Assembly: GCA_024413395.1 (NCBI GenBank)
Contig: JAKSUH010000001.1
Span: forward strand, 23,272-87,271
Direction: 5' to 3'
From: an archaeon
Lineage (GTDB): Archaea > Methanobacteriota > Methanobacteria > Methanobacteriales > Methanobacteriaceae
DNA: 64,000 nt
Of the stretch, positions 30,301 to 39,094 are shown piece by piece (the stretch's first letter is position 1; each line of letters begins with the position of its first letter). Made by a program: the position numbers and the translations under genes. The notes beneath the pieces were generated by a model. It was not told the DNA's origin. It did not search any database and was given only the letters and a program-made list of their open reading frames with translations.

Positions 30301-33300
30301 AGATTATGTATGTCAAACTACTTGTCATCAACTTGATGTTTTGAAAGCTGGTGCTGTTCGTAACGTAACAGAAGATACTTTTAATATGTATAAAATATTT
30401 GTTATGTTAGGTTTTACTTACGATACTGCTATTAGTTTTATTTCTCAACCTGCTATAGAAAAATTAGTAAATACTATTTCTAAAACTAAATCAGTTTATT
30501 CAGATGATTATGGTTCTGATGCTTTATTTAAAACTTTACTTTCTGCTGTAAAAAATTATGCTACTGTAACTGAAGATATTGCTTTATATGATTCTGTAGA
30601 TTCTTGTTCTAATATAGATGAAATTATTACAGCTCTTTCTAAAACACATGGAGTTTTTAAAGATCATTTGGAAGAATTACATAATATACCTTCAGCACTT
30701 ATTGCAGAAGATGATGCTATTGTAAATAGCAATATGTATTCTCAAAGAATAAAAAATGATAATAAAAATCTTATACCATTAGATGATAGAATTAGAAATT
30801 ATTGTTTTGGTAGTGATAGATTTTATAATGAAATCGAAGTTGATGATGATTCTGTAGTAGAAGTATTTATTAGCTCTAATGAAGGTATTACATCAGGTAA
30901 AGTTTTAACTAATAAAAAAGTTAATAATGGTGAGATTGTAACAAATGATTATTCTAAGTCTAAAAAGGCTTATGGTATTATGTGTTCTGATGCCAAAACA
31001 AAACAAATGCATATTTCTACTCAAGCTATTGTTAACAATATTGTAAAACTTTGTGAAGAAGCTATAGCGAATCCAAATAAAACATTTAAAGTAAATCTTT
31101 CTTCTACTAACAACGAAGAAGCATTTGGATTAACAGGACAAGATTTAGCAAATATGTTTATAATGGCTGGTGCTAGATGTTCTATTAAAGAAATTCCTTC
31201 TAATGTTCAATTTAGTAAAACTTGGGAAAAAGCAAATGTATTTAATAAAAATAATAATATAGATGCTTCTGTATTTGACATAGGAGTTTTAATTACTTAT
31301 AAAAAAATAAAAAATATTTCTGATAAAGTGATGGCTGTAGCTAAACACTTAAGATATGATAAAGAAGGAGCAAAACAAAGCATTTATGAAACTAAACAAT
31401 TAGAAGATGATTTAGATAATTTGATTAACGCCAAAGAACCTTTTGTTTTAGCAGAAGATGGTCGTAATTTATTAACAGCTATTTATAGAACTTCATTAGA
31501 AGATTCTGTTTATCCTCAACTTAAAGCTTTTCACGATTATTGTACTATTCCTAGTATAGATATCAATGGTTCTATTTTTGTAACTGCTAAAGCTAAGTTT
31601 GATGCTATTATAAATAGTTATACCGAAATGCTTAGAGCTACAGAAGATGGAAAAAATCCTGAATTAAATCCTGAAGAAAGAAAAAAAGTAGCTAAATATT
31701 TAATAGGACAAGTATTAGCTAGTACTGTTAAAGATAAAGTTATTGATATTTCTGGAGAAAAACCAGTATTTAAAGAAATAGAAGGAATTTCTAAAATAAT
31801 AGCTGAACGAGATAGAATGGAAGGTATTAACTATACGGCTGACATCCTCTTTAACGGGGACGAGATAGTTATTGATGATATGCTTAATCCTTCTGAAGAA
31901 CAAATAGAAGCATTTAGTAATTTAAGTCCTGCTCAAAAAGTTCTTTGGTTACAAAAGAATATTAGTGATGCGGGTATATTTAATAAAATAAATGTAGTTC
32001 TTAGTAATCAAACACAAACTAAAAGATTAGGATATTCTAAACATAATATTTATATAAATACTAAAGATGTAAATGTAGACGATTTAAGATTAGAGTTTAA
32101 TTTGGCTTATTATAGTAGAAGTCCTATTGTTAAACTTGTAGCACTAGATTTAATTAAGTATGCTGTTGAAATAGAACAATATGACTATGATACTAACGGT
32201 ATTTATAGTATTATTCCTAATGATTGTCTTATTGAATTAGGAATAATAGATCAATATAGACAAAACTATTATCATACTGATTATCACGCATTATTAGAGT
32301 CTTATGTAAACAAAAATTATAAAGATATTTATAAGCTATATCAATATGTAGATAGAGCTAATAAATATAACATTGAATCTAATTTCGGTTTAATTATTGC
32401 TAAAAGAAATGATAAAATAATCAAAGATATTACTCATATAGGAGAGCAAAATAAAACATTTATAGATAAATATGTAAAAATAAAAAGATATAAAAATCGT
32501 ATAGCTGAAGTTACTCTATACAAAACTGTAGAAAAAGGACCTAATGTATTTCTTATTCCTGTAAATCCTATAGAAGGAGTTGATACAGATGATTTAAATC
32601 CAAAGAGAAAACCTAAATTTCTTAGTGAATATGTTTATAACAGTATAGGAGATTATATATTAGAAGCTAATGCTAATGCTAATGCTTCTATTTATATTAT
32701 GAATAAAGAAAAACTTAGGAAAGAATTTGGAAATGCTCTTAAAATAAACTTTGATGATAAAATTCCATTAGCTATGGCTAAACCATTTGATATTAATAAT
32801 CCTCCTATTAAGTTTGAAAATGGTTTTGAACAAATAGTTAACGCTGTTAATCTTCATTTTAATCGTACATCAAGTCCCCTTTATGTAAGAAATGTAGCTT
32901 TATCTAATTATATAACTAATTATCATGGACTTGCTGGATCAGTACAAGTAATAAATGGTAGAGAATATTATATTACTAGACAACCAGTAGCTTCTGATAA
33001 TAAAAATTATATAGTAAATCCAGATACAGGAAAAGCTACAGGAGTAGAACTTACTAAAACTGCACAAAAGAAATTAGATAGACATCCTTTTAAAAATCTT
33101 ATATTAGAATCTATAGAAAACAATATAAAGCTAGATAATGTTTTTGTTATAAGACCTTTTGAAGGAAAGTTAAGAGAAAATGTTGAAAAAGGTTGGACAA
33201 ATCTTTCTAAAAATAGAGCAAAATCTTTTAAAGAAAATAATTTTACTGTAACTAGAGAAAACGGTAAAGTTGAAGCAACTTCTGATTTTGAGGGTTTAAA

Positions 33301-36300
33301 TGAAGTAACAAATGATACTCAAACAGGAACAGAAAAAGAAAAAAATACTATTACTATTTCTAAAAGTGCACAAGTTCCCACTGATTTAGCAAATAAAAGA
33401 AAAGGATTATCTAGCAATACTTATTTAGATGCTATTAAAAATAACGAAATAAGTATATATCTTATAGAACATAATAAAGAAAATATAGATTTTTGGAAAG
33501 ATACTAAAATAGGAGATATTATTGAATTTACAGATGGTAATGAAAATATTTTAATTAAAGTAACAGATCTAATTAATAAGGTAGATAAAAATAGTGTTAG
33601 TTTACATAAAAAACAATTTCATGATATAAAAGAGTTATCTCAAGAAACAGGATATACTCAAAAATTTATCAAAGAAGAGATTGTTCCTAATAAATTTAGT
33701 GCTATAAAATTTGAATATATTTCTAAAGTAGATGATGTAGATAACATAAGTACTGTAACTCCTAACGAAATGGGAAATATGTATTCAGATATTATAGAAG
33801 AAGATACTATTAATACAGAAGGATTAGATCCTCTTAGTAAATTTGCAGTTCGTTCTGTTGAAATTATTAAACTTCATTCTATAAAAGAAGATAATAATAT
33901 AAATTACGGAACATATCAAAAGGTAAAAGAATATAAAGCAACTAATTCAACTGATTTTAGTAAGTATCCTACTAAAGAAATAATAGCTGTTACTAGAAAT
34001 TATCTTGAGCAAAAGTATTCAGAACTAGAAACAAAACTTGCTGTATTTTCTGAAATAAATGGTACTCCTATTCCTATGAATAGCGAAGCTGCTATGGAAA
34101 TTATTAAAAATGATGCAGCAGAAAGAAATAGATTTGAACATATACTTTTGGAAGCAAGTGCATTAAGAAATCAATATGAAATAATTGATAATATCGCTCT
34201 TACTGCAGATGATTATGATTTAAATGAAGATTTAACTAAAATAAAAAATGTTATAGGAAAGTTAAAATCTGATACTGAACTTAAACTTACTTGGAAAAGA
34301 TATTTTGAAGAATATGTTATTTCTCTTTCTACTGATCCAAGAATAAAAGATAATATGCTTAATCTATTTGAAAATTTCTATAATACAAATAGAGCTAGAT
34401 ATCTTTTTGAAAACGTTCAAGAAAATCATACTCCTATAGTACAAATCATTCTTAAAACAGTAATGGATGATACTAGAGCTAATGAATTAGCTACAAATAA
34501 AGAAGTAGTAGATTTTAATAAAACTGTAAATGAAATAGAACAAGAAGCATTTGCAGCAGGTACTCCTGTTAATTATGATAAAATAATTAATGAAAAAGGA
34601 ATACGTATTAGAGAATATAAACCTGAATTTGTAGATGCGTTAAGTGAATTATCTGATAAAGTTAATGAAATTGCAATTACAGAAGGAAAAGATTCTATAG
34701 CTTATCATAAAGCAGCAAATGAACTATTAAAGTTTAAACATGATAATATAGAACAAGCTTTGATTTCTGATTATTACAAAGAACTTGCTACTATCAACGA
34801 CAGTATGCTTAATGTTCATCCTGATATTTTTGTAGCATATAAAAGAATAGTAAGTAAACTTGCTGAATTTAATACTATGGAAGTAGATGGAGAATTAACT
34901 ACTGCTTTAGAAATAGAAAAAACAAAAGTTCTAGATGAACTCAAAGAATTGCTTAGTGAAGGACAATATAATCCTAGTGCAGGAGGTAGAGTTCAAAAAC
35001 CTAGTATGTATGATACTTCTGATAAAATTAATAATATAGATGCAGTAAATGCTTTAAAAGAATATATTGAAAAAAATAAAGCTATTAGAGAAAAGTATTT
35101 TGAAAACAATCCTAAATTAGGTTGGACAGAAAAACTTCTTAAAAATCTTCAAATAGTAGAAGATTATGAACTTAGATTTGGAGGATCAATTCCTATTTCT
35201 CATTTAGAAAGATATCCTGAATATAATAAAGCTAAACGTTGGATTAGAAATAATGCTATTTATACAGGAGATTCAGAAGAAAGAGAAAAACTAAATGATG
35301 CTTATAATGTTTTAAGAAGAGGTAATTCTGTTTCTGGTAGAGAAACCTTTAATAATCTAGTTAAACAAAAGAAAGCTATAGATTATCAAGGAATAGTAGA
35401 TGGTAGAGTATTTAATGATAAAGAAATAGATGATATAAGAGAAGCTCAAGAAAAACGATTTAATATCGCAGAAGGAGTTCCTTATAATGAAGATACTTTG
35501 TTGTCTAATTCTCCTAAAGCTAAAGATGTATTTACAAAAGAGTTTTACGAAAAACTTACAATACCAGGCGTTAAAAATGCTGAATACATTAAAATAGTTA
35601 AACAAATTAATGACATTTTAATAAAGTATAGAAATCCTGTTAATGGAGAAATAAATACTTCTTCTATATCTATTGAAGATTTAAAAGCTTTAAAACCTTT
35701 ATATAGAAAAATTATTTATACTCCTAATGAAAATGGTTTTGATCCTAATTACATTACTAAAAAAACAGCAAACGAAGAAGATATTGCAGTTGTTACAAAA
35801 TTCATAAATGAAAATTGTGAAGCTATTGTAAATGAAGAATCTTACAAAAAACATTATGATATTGCTAGAAGTAAAGGTCTTGAATATTTTTCTGCATGGC
35901 TTGATACTAATCTTGTTTATGATTCTGAATTAATGTCTTATGCTATAAATCCTAGATTGTATGGTACATTAGTTCCTTTGAATTATGAACATGGAGTTCC
36001 TAATAAATTTGTAGATACTGAAAGAACAGAAGCTGTAAATACAATTAAATCTCTTAGTAGAAGCGAACCAACTCAATACTATTTCGAAACTAGAAGAGAA
36101 AAGAGAGAAACTCTTTCTGAAGAAGATTATAATGAATGGATTAAAAGAAATCATATTTATAATCCTATAACAGGAGAATTAGAACCTATTGATTGTTGGA
36201 TGCATACTGTTATTCTTAGTGAAAATCCAGAAGATAAATATGATTCTGCTAAATATGAGCCTACTAAAAACAATTTAGATTCTATTCCTAGAGCTTTTGC

Positions 36301-38830
36301 AGTAAATCCTAATTACGATCTTAATATTAAGAATCCTTATGCTAATTATAAAAAATATGATAAGACTAGAACTAAGTTTTATGATGTAAATTATGATAAT
36401 GAAGAATATGATACTTTAACTCCTCAAGAATTAAAGATTAAAAATCTATTCGATGATATTATTGAAAGTAAAGCTGTTACTAGAGCTGCTAAAAGACATT
36501 TTGCAAAAGGTTATATGCCAGCTGAATATAAAGCTAAAGAATATAATTTAAAAGAATTTGCAAAAGATGCTGGAGAAACAATAGGATTTAAAATTCATAA
36601 TTCAGGAAATGATCCTTATGATTATAATGTTGGTTATGAAAGTAGTTATATTCGTCAATTACCTATGGCTGCTATTTTGGAAAATGCTAATAGTGTAAAA
36701 CCTAATTATGCTAAACCAAAACGAGAGCATTATGCTACACAAAAAGAATATGATAAAGCTATGACAGAGTTTAAAAATAAACTTGCAGAAGATGAAAAAA
36801 CAAATCTAGAAATTCATAGTCAACTTATTAATAAGAATTGGAAAAATGTAATGAGTAACTTCATTAGAAAAGCTAATGATTATAAAACCATTAAAAATAA
36901 TGAAGGACTTCTTTATATGGGACAACAATTTCTTGAACAACTTAATACATATAAACTTCTTAGTGGAAGAGATAAATTAATGAAAGCTGATAAGTTTGGT
37001 ACTACTAATGAAGAAAAGTATGCTAAAGAAAAAAGAAATTATGTTATTGATGAGTTTAATGTATTTCTTAATAGATACATTAACAAACAATATAGAGAAC
37101 CTAATGGAAAATTAACTAGATTTGCAGATAGTTTGCAAACATTTACATCCGCTATGTATATGAGTGGAAATGTATTAGGAGGTGTAGCAAACGTAACTGT
37201 AGGTAATGTTAATATTTTAATGGAAGCTGTTGCTGGAGAATATATAGGAGCTAAAACTTGGACAAAAGGTCGTATTACTTATGATAAAGGAGTTCCTTAT
37301 TATTTGAAAGATATGTATAGTGATAAAGCTAGTAGTTTAGAAAGTGCTCTTGTTAAACTATTTTACATAGTTGACTTTGACCAATTTGCTGGAGTTGTTG
37401 ATAGTAACAATGTTAGTAAGTTTATGGAAAAAGCTAGAGATGTTCAATATGCTCCTCAACATTTAGGAGAACATAGAATGCAAAACAGTGTACTATTTGG
37501 TCTTATGGAAAGTCATAGACTTTACACAGAAACAGATTCAAATGGTAAAATTAAAGTTGTTGCAAAAACTCTTGATACTGTAAAAAGAGATGTAGAAGAA
37601 ACAGCATTAAAAGCTATTCTTTCTGAAAAGGATTTACATAAGTATGAACTATTTAAAAAATACATCAAAGAAGATGCTAATAAATACAAAGATTATGTAA
37701 CATTTGATAAAAACTTTGTTACTGAGTTTATAAATAATGATTATATTAGTGTTAAACAAAGAAAAGAATTTATCAAAAAGAAAGAAGAATTAGAAAAGTC
37801 TATAGAAAAAGAATTTAACGATGATGCTGCTCATCCTACTTTATTTAGTCAATTTGAATTTAAAGAAGGATATGCTTCTATTAAAGAAAATAGTGTATTA
37901 GGAGGACTTTCTGCAGAAGAATCTAATAAAATTTTAGGAGCTTTTAAAAACAAAGTTATTCTAATTAATGATAAAATTCATGGTAGTTATGATAAATTAG
38001 GTGGCGGTGCTATTGAAACTACTAAGTGGTATGGTAGACTTGTTACTCAATATCATAAACATCTTTATCCAGGAATTATGAAACATTATAGAACTCAAGG
38101 TTACTATAATGAAGTTAGAGAAACTGTAGAAAAAGGAGGATTAAGTTCTACTATTGCTTATCTAAGTATGCCATTTAGAAGTGCTAAATTTAGAAAAGAA
38201 ATAGAAGCAGATTTACAAGCAAAAGGTGTTACAGGTTATGAAGAACTTTTAGATTTTGCAGAAATAAATCAAAATGTTCTTAAACGAGCTTTAAGTCTTT
38301 ATACAAACATAGTTCTTAATTGGAAAATAATGTCTGAAACTGATAGAAATAATATTAGAAGAATGGTAGCAGAACTTACTGGTCCTGCAATAGCAATTGC
38401 AGCTACTGTTGGTGTAAAACTTGCATGGGATGACGATGATAGTAAAGATGACAGTTTAGCATATAACTTCTTTATACACGAACTTGATAGATTTAGTACA
38501 GAATGTATTATGTACAATCCATTAGGTATTGTTGCAGAAGGTAAAAAGCTTTGGTCTAGTCCTATTGCTGCACAATCTGCTCTTGGTGGAATAGTTAACA
38601 TCTGTGGTTATACTGCACAATATTTAACTAATGATGATTTCAATTGGGTATTCAAGACTGGTAGTCATGCTGGAGAGCATAAATTACTTAGTCAAATTGA
38701 AAGAAGAATACCTCTATACCATAGTTATTATAATATTACTCGTTTACAAAAGAACAACAGGTTCTTTAAGTTAGAGAAAAACTATCTTGGTATAGGTCTT
38801 GCAGATCCTATTGTAGAATTTATTAAATAA
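24386..38830 (+). CDS. Giant virion RNA polymerase polyprotein (crAss-like, DFDID catalytic motif)
   Basis: 4814 residues, roughly 550 kDa, in one uninterrupted frame. Residues 1607-1611 are DFDID in the context WVPQTGSDFDIDSIYG, the metal-binding DxDxD loop of the YonO-like/crAss-like RNA polymerases. Flanking blocks typical of this family are TLPGFHGAQVTGIGFKELGT (~1450), EIVGYRIPSESKHS (~1565) and KIFVMLGFTYDTAISFISQP (~2010). Residues ~2980-3110 contain a small beta domain (GDIIEFTDGNENILIKVTDL) that may be ASCH-like (weak). The remaining ~1700 residues are mostly helical, ending with hydrophobic stretches (GPAIAIAATVGVKLAW ~4665; ALGGIVNICGYTAQYL ~4730). It is preceded by a terminator, followed by a bidirectional one, and is last in the + arm. 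It is probably packaged, ejected and used to transcribe early genes. Confidence 0.85.
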   Translation: MNGCELPIKTNDAFNVLKAELGSDVERFVQLHALTTNNGAYTDDFVEYCKTKYDIDIQFDSNENVDTIVTAIKDYALIKDLSVKYGSEMQNATDLSVRYGYTSDLARKEMFKFAVHRIINVLSNIQVNGKTFAQELGKDDVGNLKNPKKFLEQKVLKSIGENISAEFAKLGVNKDTIKALYRTGKLSELNDLAIKHNGNKELKNLIAGLREMKDSDRNYFDEVFHSKELTQFKIKELAEVLSEVDNIRAEEEEQNPVPLTDEHDDDESKDDSYNVYENHLGTLSDASKHIPVDLKLYLNGVPKLNSNKRFNQDGSTPKDSDKADANKELLWDVKKNADTGLDEFVSYKEAQAILFSYINYSSKSRMIKSMNRIASTLPNGKFLYKIADDCEHNTDLRNKIFRNFKKNRIEKHQVVITDEGVSYNISNIESDRKSTLFYSLLTDINNNFKTAIQITGFNKVESNITNLFNIIQNNPTKDNTVIIDKYVDRISEQIYELTKQYFPTISQDSIRAFINQPDLFTQPYNIKHPFYQLYTILNSLNTDFEERRKVATRLEQERADAIKNNKEYNDWFEEATDPNIGQMSVSEAEKIAEKTGRKLVKVPELESAITPDDKNNINKLTKLLLDFVPIYCPNNSKNSKGDQSSDHINDSWITYLNDVLSDKDSIKRFGDDIFRSVQADYNTILVENKEIGNKGLFKLENGKYVPTAYAEDFMHFSLFDGVNNRTSGEGAGHSDLGAIDQDVTSLHAYFNPKLGVDEQYGSTRNIKYARYFLRVPADATNTFDVSLPRYDIDGLLSKGVVNRNHPIFKQYKNAAIQILTNAMHVAKVCCDADPTDSTKISKVVKPGTEAKCKDTKYFMNGSTFFDKNGNPTGNVFKSNIFSFNTIDSDGNKIPVKDFDERLMSIASFFYDGVNDNVFKLDGNSSKTKIAFTKEQNDKLEDLVSEFIIAYSDSGVAKFKNNNLSEYINLTDAEVQEYTLNYKLVYCNLDFLLEGSQGFYGDVAKFLKRAKEVQGSGTAQAAYDSTADSKYNDTEVLDIDMTVTKGGTKYSYNKTKFRKAYDALKQDKALSVEKIKEEANRIASRIEMKPTFKAVIIRNSEITEEGCLIGKTPEEDGYLVQAIRENMKEEIGEEDAIELSRRIMGQYADAKANDAQSYITFEEFIRRLAQKGQLNENKPLIEKILNEDEPIDVNDLVSFVQVLKNFYFDQHFDEEFQMYTPRQIKNSEFVLIPRFIKGTELEVVHDLMEKYGIDQINTIETSKAYNSNILELWDKDGNLPAERNEKGEIVVKPFEDALALNKYAIQEYSYRFMYTQQEGVQHINANNKLGLQIAKKILDNIKVNDDPRYAHKQDFIKCLVANIQDSFEELQKELEYTIIDKKPYININNFLEKFKKQADTLGLDTASYDYLTLENEVSDLLYLGNVPLTKMPMELSAFSVKLEQIANALFNTMVTRQTLPGFHGAQVTGIGFKELGTKDSIKKDKNLQYHPKLYTNAEGKTITQREYDKLDDADKPNYKYSGIADYIEIRISKSVYPIKVTDENGNERSEEDLLNELRNLGIDEIVGYRIPSESKHSIAKMKIVGFLDSSQGTTIVVPTGWVPQTGSDFDIDSIYGITYDVSLRNGKLYKETLVKELTDDIYANYIAKNLKIYSDKDYNNLDEIRKQDTHNVKYSEFTNRNALLKSYIDAEKSRVFAIKKDNVANTYTFIDGEAKDFLNKLKAQYTITTSSEKKDLHTAQINLLNKLISIKEGLLETQKADPKLAKEADATASRLNNLKKYKDALVQLYAPISVNIKAIKTEHKEELRQALNEDYKKIGKEKGFLLDDFKSDFEKHPERYNTRTARNNEMVNAISNIIADPKSWEEMFSPSGFADIMEGIAEYSDPRVKQANDNRTPYDIWDQCELHGEVVSGKKLKGISVMSDTATSVFSQTKARIRTKVTVIPKGSEEKQISDKLGWIDENFRNFAGRIQTDYVCQTTCHQLDVLKAGAVRNVTEDTFNMYKIFVMLGFTYDTAISFISQPAIEKLVNTISKTKSVYSDDYGSDALFKTLLSAVKNYATVTEDIALYDSVDSCSNIDEIITALSKTHGVFKDHLEELHNIPSALIAEDDAIVNSNMYSQRIKNDNKNLIPLDDRIRNYCFGSDRFYNEIEVDDDSVVEVFISSNEGITSGKVLTNKKVNNGEIVTNDYSKSKKAYGIMCSDAKTKQMHISTQAIVNNIVKLCEEAIANPNKTFKVNLSSTNNEEAFGLTGQDLANMFIMAGARCSIKEIPSNVQFSKTWEKANVFNKNNNIDASVFDIGVLITYKKIKNISDKVMAVAKHLRYDKEGAKQSIYETKQLEDDLDNLINAKEPFVLAEDGRNLLTAIYRTSLEDSVYPQLKAFHDYCTIPSIDINGSIFVTAKAKFDAIINSYTEMLRATEDGKNPELNPEERKKVAKYLIGQVLASTVKDKVIDISGEKPVFKEIEGISKIIAERDRMEGINYTADILFNGDEIVIDDMLNPSEEQIEAFSNLSPAQKVLWLQKNISDAGIFNKINVVLSNQTQTKRLGYSKHNIYINTKDVNVDDLRLEFNLAYYSRSPIVKLVALDLIKYAVEIEQYDYDTNGIYSIIPNDCLIELGIIDQYRQNYYHTDYHALLESYVNKNYKDIYKLYQYVDRANKYNIESNFGLIIAKRNDKIIKDITHIGEQNKTFIDKYVKIKRYKNRIAEVTLYKTVEKGPNVFLIPVNPIEGVDTDDLNPKRKPKFLSEYVYNSIGDYILEANANANASIYIMNKEKLRKEFGNALKINFDDKIPLAMAKPFDINNPPIKFENGFEQIVNAVNLHFNRTSSPLYVRNVALSNYITNYHGLAGSVQVINGREYYITRQPVASDNKNYIVNPDTGKATGVELTKTAQKKLDRHPFKNLILESIENNIKLDNVFVIRPFEGKLRENVEKGWTNLSKNRAKSFKENNFTVTRENGKVEATSDFEGLNEVTNDTQTGTEKEKNTITISKSAQVPTDLANKRKGLSSNTYLDAIKNNEISIYLIEHNKENIDFWKDTKIGDIIEFTDGNENILIKVTDLINKVDKNSVSLHKKQFHDIKELSQETGYTQKFIKEEIVPNKFSAIKFEYISKVDDVDNISTVTPNEMGNMYSDIIEEDTINTEGLDPLSKFAVRSVEIIKLHSIKEDNNINYGTYQKVKEYKATNSTDFSKYPTKEIIAVTRNYLEQKYSELETKLAVFSEINGTPIPMNSEAAMEIIKNDAAERNRFEHILLEASALRNQYEIIDNIALTADDYDLNEDLTKIKNVIGKLKSDTELKLTWKRYFEEYVISLSTDPRIKDNMLNLFENFYNTNRARYLFENVQENHTPIVQIILKTVMDDTRANELATNKEVVDFNKTVNEIEQEAFAAGTPVNYDKIINEKGIRIREYKPEFVDALSELSDKVNEIAITEGKDSIAYHKAANELLKFKHDNIEQALISDYYKELATINDSMLNVHPDIFVAYKRIVSKLAEFNTMEVDGELTTALEIEKTKVLDELKELLSEGQYNPSAGGRVQKPSMYDTSDKINNIDAVNALKEYIEKNKAIREKYFENNPKLGWTEKLLKNLQIVEDYELRFGGSIPISHLERYPEYNKAKRWIRNNAIYTGDSEEREKLNDAYNVLRRGNSVSGRETFNNLVKQKKAIDYQGIVDGRVFNDKEIDDIREAQEKRFNIAEGVPYNEDTLLSNSPKAKDVFTKEFYEKLTIPGVKNAEYIKIVKQINDILIKYRNPVNGEINTSSISIEDLKALKPLYRKIIYTPNENGFDPNYITKKTANEEDIAVVTKFINENCEAIVNEESYKKHYDIARSKGLEYFSAWLDTNLVYDSELMSYAINPRLYGTLVPLNYEHGVPNKFVDTERTEAVNTIKSLSRSEPTQYYFETRREKRETLSEEDYNEWIKRNHIYNPITGELEPIDCWMHTVILSENPEDKYDSAKYEPTKNNLDSIPRAFAVNPNYDLNIKNPYANYKKYDKTRTKFYDVNYDNEEYDTLTPQELKIKNLFDDIIESKAVTRAAKRHFAKGYMPAEYKAKEYNLKEFAKDAGETIGFKIHNSGNDPYDYNVGYESSYIRQLPMAAILENANSVKPNYAKPKREHYATQKEYDKAMTEFKNKLAEDEKTNLEIHSQLINKNWKNVMSNFIRKANDYKTIKNNEGLLYMGQQFLEQLNTYKLLSGRDKLMKADKFGTTNEEKYAKEKRNYVIDEFNVFLNRYINKQYREPNGKLTRFADSLQTFTSAMYMSGNVLGGVANVTVGNVNILMEAVAGEYIGAKTWTKGRITYDKGVPYYLKDMYSDKASSLESALVKLFYIVDFDQFAGVVDSNNVSKFMEKARDVQYAPQHLGEHRMQNSVLFGLMESHRLYTETDSNGKIKVVAKTLDTVKRDVEETALKAILSEKDLHKYELFKKYIKEDANKYKDYVTFDKNFVTEFINNDYISVKQRKEFIKKKEELEKSIEKEFNDDAAHPTLFSQFEFKEGYASIKENSVLGGLSAEESNKILGAFKNKVILINDKIHGSYDKLGGGAIETTKWYGRLVTQYHKHLYPGIMKHYRTQGYYNEVRETVEKGGLSSTIAYLSMPFRSAKFRKEIEADLQAKGVTGYEELLDFAEINQNVLKRALSLYTNIVLNWKIMSETDRNNIRRMVAELTGPAIAIAATVGVKLAWDDDDSKDDSLAYNFFIHELDRFSTECIMYNPLGIVAEGKKLWSSPIAAQSALGGIVNICGYTAQYLTNDDFNWVFKTGSHAGEHKLLSQIERRIPLYHSYYNITRLQKNNRFFKLEKNYLGIGLADPIVEFIK
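26768..26783 (+). repeat. Dispersed G-rich motif, copy 5 (inside the RNA polymerase gene)
   Basis: CTTCTTTCTAAGGGGG, followed by TTGTCAAC. A looser match (AAG for ACG) with the same orientation as transcription. Confidence 0.45.
31843..31867 (+). repeat. Dispersed G-rich motif, copy 6 (inside the RNA polymerase gene)
   Basis: The core CCTCTTTAACGGGGACGAG keeps the GACGAG tail seen at 11511-11530 and at 39061. It encodes ILFNGDE. Confidence 0.5.
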
Positions 38831-38863
38831 CAAGGTTCTCCAATTGAACCATAGATAAAAAAA

Positions 38864-38912
38864 AAGGCGTTAATACAACAAGTACAACTCGTACTAATCG
38901 TATTAACGCCTT
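38864..38912. terminator. Bidirectional rho-independent terminator
   Basis: AAGGCGTTAATAC pairs with GTATTAACGCCTT over 13 bases, and a nested AGTAC/GTACT stem sits in the loop. There is a run of A on the left (a T-run for - strand transcripts) and a TTAATTATTT tract on the right. It serves the RNA polymerase gene from one side and the - strand operon from the other. Confidence 0.85.
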
Positions 38913-39060
38913 AATTATTTATTATACAGAATTTATTTGTATAAATTAATTTTGTATTTAAGCAAATCTAATTCAAATCTAAATAGATTAATCAGATTTA
39001 CATATTAATTGCAATAGAGGGCAAATCTGCTATATCTATGAGAGTGAACCGCTGTTTACT

Positions 39061-39087
39061 ATCTCGTCCCCCGTAAAAGAGTGTACC
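39061..39087 (-). repeat. Dispersed G-rich motif, copy 7 (intergenic, - orientation)
   Basis: On the - strand the core is ACTCTTTTACGGGGGACGAG. It sits 8 bases past the last - strand stop, so it is not constrained by coding. Together with copies 1 and 8 it shows that the motif is conserved as DNA. Confidence 0.7.
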
Positions 39088-39094
39088 ACACTTA

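Larger units (their letters stand above)
38831..39094. other. Convergent intergenic boundary between the two arms
   Basis: No gene is visible. It holds a bidirectional terminator (38864-38912), a very A/T-rich stretch with short repeats of CAAATCTA (about 38960-39000), and a G-rich motif copy at 39061-39087. Late + strand and early - strand transcription meet here. Confidence 0.7.

Noticed and set aside
39061..39087. G-rich motif as a simple terminator or promoter
   Set aside because: Most copies lie inside genes, and only a few have adjacent pairing sequence, so neither role explains the whole set.
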